Part shown: piece after piece, positions 23,918 through 24,963 of the stretch
How positions within the stretch are numbered: position 1 is the stretch's first letter
Layout: each line of letters starts with the position of its first letter
NCBI GenBank assembly: GCA_964442655.1
Contig: CAYTZM010000014.1
Location: forward strand, 1 to 24,963
Source of the DNA: GCA-002727615 sp964442655
Lineage (GTDB): Bacteria; Pseudomonadota; Alphaproteobacteria; TMED109
Reading direction: 5' to 3'
DNA length: 24,963 bases
Made by a program: the position numbers and the translations under genes
The notes under the pieces: model-generated
Database searches by the model: none
What the model saw: the letters and a program-made list of their open reading frames with translations, nothing else
What the model was told of the DNA's origin: nothing

Positions 23918-24963
23918 CTATTCTTCGCTTATTTCTAATCCTAACATTGCTCTTGCATATGGTTCTGCTTCAAAGGTGTTCAGGTCTTCTTCTTGTTCAC
24001 CTACGCCTATAGCATGTATTGGAATTTTATAACTATTACTAATAGAAATTAGTATTCCTCCTTTAGAACTAGTATCTAGTTTGGTAATAATAATTCCACT
24101 AATGTCTATAGCTTCTTTAAACGCTACTATTTGACTTAGTACATTTTGTCCAGCAGTAGCATCTACTATTAATATTCTATGGTGTGGAGCTAATTCATCT
24201 TTTTTATTTAGCACTCTATGTATTTTCTTTAATTGTTCCATAAGATCAATTTGTGTTTGAAGCCTCCCAGCTGTATCGATTAATACAATATCACTTTTGG
24301 TTTCTACTGCTCTGTCATAAGCTTGAAAGGCTACTCCTGCAGGGTCACTACCTTCTTGTCCAGAAATTAGTTCTGCACCTACTCTTTTAGCCCAAATTTC
24401 TAATTGCTGAACAGCAGCTGCACGAAAAGTATCTGCAGCTGCAATAATTACTTTTTTTCCTTTAGCAATTTCTTGAGACGCTATTTTAGCTATAGTAGTA
24501 GTTTTTCCTGCTCCATTGACTCCTGCAAATAAAAGAACTTGCGGAGAATTTTTTTCTTCAATAATTAAAGGTTTAGAAATTGGCTCAATTTGATCTGCAA
24601 TTATTTCTGCTATTCTTTCTTTTATGACTATTTCATCAACGCTTTCAAATTTTTCACTTTTTAGTATAGTGATCAATTCATTAGCGGCATTCACACCAAC
24701 ATCTGCTAAAATTAAATTTTCTTCAATTTGTTCTAATGCTTCAGCATCCAACTTTTTAGAAGTTAATGCCTTAGCTATACCAGAAGTTATAATAGATGAA
24801 GTTTTAGAAAGACCAATTCCTAATCTTGAAAACCAACTTTTAAAAACATAGTCTTCAGCTTCTTCTTTAGCTGTTTCTTCGCTTGTTTTTCTATTTTCTT
24901 TTTCAGCTAGTTCTTTAGCGGCTTGTTCAGCAGCGTCTTTTTCAGCTTGTTCTTTAGCGGCTT
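23918..24963 (-). CDS. ftsY: Signal recognition particle receptor FtsY (5' end outside window)
   Basis: The SRP receptor GTPase, which docks SRP-ribosome complexes at the inner membrane. The frame is open from the window edge to the stop at 23918 (348 codons visible), so the N-terminus is missing. In order: an Ala/Glu/Lys-rich acidic-basic A region (about 24857-24963), the start of the N domain at VFKSWFSRLGIGLSKTSSII (about 24788-24847), then the G domain with P-loop GVNGAGKTTT, DTFRAAAVQQL, DTAGRLQTQIDLMEQL, TKLD and the closing GVGEQEEDL. All GTPase motifs look intact. A TTG at 24749-24751 is within the N domain and is not the true start. yciB follows 8 bases downstream. Confidence 0.95.
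   Translation of the reverse strand, partial: AAKEQAEKDAAEQAAKELAEKENRKTSEETAKEEAEDYVFKSWFSRLGIGLSKTSSIITSGIAKALTSKKLDAEALEQIEENLILADVGVNAANELITILKSEKFESVDEIVIKERIAEIIADQIEPISKPLIIEEKNSPQVLLFAGVNGAGKTTTIAKIASQEIAKGKKVIIAAADTFRAAAVQQLEIWAKRVGAELISGQEGSDPAGVAFQAYDRAVETKSDIVLIDTAGRLQTQIDLMEQLKKIHRVLNKKDELAPHHRILIVDATAGQNVLSQIVAFKEAIDISGIIITKLDTSSKGGILISISNSYKIPIHAIGVGEQEEDLNTFEAEPYARAMLGLEISEE
24911..24963 (-). repeat. 39-base tandem repeat coding the Ala/Glu/Lys region of FtsY, cut by window edge
   Basis: The 14-base string TTCTTTAGCGGCTT occurs at 24911-24924 and again at 24950-24963, exactly 39 bases (13 codons) apart. A more degenerate copy precedes it. The encoded protein alternates Ala, Glu, Lys and Gln (AAKEQAEKDAAEQ, then AAKELAEKENRKT), which should form a long charged helix. 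More copies probably lie beyond the window. Copy number cannot be judged here. Confidence 0.6.

Noticed and set aside
24749..24751. TTG as the start of FtsY
   Set aside because: The frame continues upstream with clear N-domain and A-region sequence to the window edge.
1..24963. Mobile elements, CRISPR arrays, tRNA or rRNA genes, phage or defence genes
   Set aside because: No transposase, integrase, terminal inverted repeat, spaced direct repeats, tRNA cloverleaf or defence domain was recognised by reading both strands.

Overview
The window is about 25 kb of very AT-rich, tightly packed chromosome. It most likely comes from a streamlined, free-living (marine-type) alphaproteobacterium. The evidence is the gene neighbourhood cycM-kdsB-pheA-nudC-ffs-dnaX-ybaB-recR, a class I lysyl-tRNA synthetase (in bacteria chiefly alphaproteobacteria and spirochaetes), a short 4.5S-type SRP RNA, and intergenic gaps that never exceed about 130 bases. 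Three convergent gene pairs even share their stop regions. Genus or clade cannot be fixed from the sequence alone. No insertion sequence, phage gene, CRISPR array, tRNA or rRNA gene was seen. Every stretch longer than 300 bases is coding.

Layout. (1) 1-343: the 3' end of an outer-membrane beta-barrel gene. (2) 387-8832, minus strand: a compact seven-gene run, cycM-like cytochrome c, yejA, yejB, yejE, manC, yejF, ghrA-like dehydrogenase. It is a complete Yej-type peptide/microcin ABC importer with a bifunctional mannose-1-phosphate guanylyltransferase/phosphomannose isomerase placed between the permease and ATPase genes. (3) 8962-10569, plus: kdsB (Kdo activation for LPS) and pheA (phenylalanine synthesis). 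(4) 10573-11463, minus: nudC. (5) 11581-14265, plus: SRP RNA with a well-formed promoter, then dnaX, ybaB, recR (replication and repair). (6) 14258-15337, minus: rmuC. (7) 15449-16921, plus: def and fmt, the removal and addition of the formyl group of initiator Met. (8) 16913-17260, minus: an ArsC/YfgD-like protein. (9) 17301-20893, plus: an orphan ABC-2 permease, argD, argF and a small lipoprotein. (10) 20890-22467, minus: class I lysS. (11) 22565-23362, plus: a membrane di-iron hydroxylase of the sterol desaturase superfamily. (12) 23367-24963, minus: yciB (ispZ) and the 3' part of ftsY.

Most of this is housekeeping, and I see no obviously new multi-gene system. The strongest unexplained signal is inside dnaX. 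A run of 13 A residues sits exactly where the oligomerisation domain ends. A small perfect hairpin follows it, and stop codons close both alternative reading frames within four codons. This is the architecture expected for programmed slippage making a short gamma-like clamp-loader subunit beside full-length tau. Secondary points are the embedded manC gene, the orphan permease, the uncharacterised lipoprotein, and the Ala/Glu/Lys repeat region of FtsY cut by the window edge. SRP RNA (ffs) and FtsY, the RNA and the receptor of the same targeting pathway, both lie in the window but about 12 kb apart.
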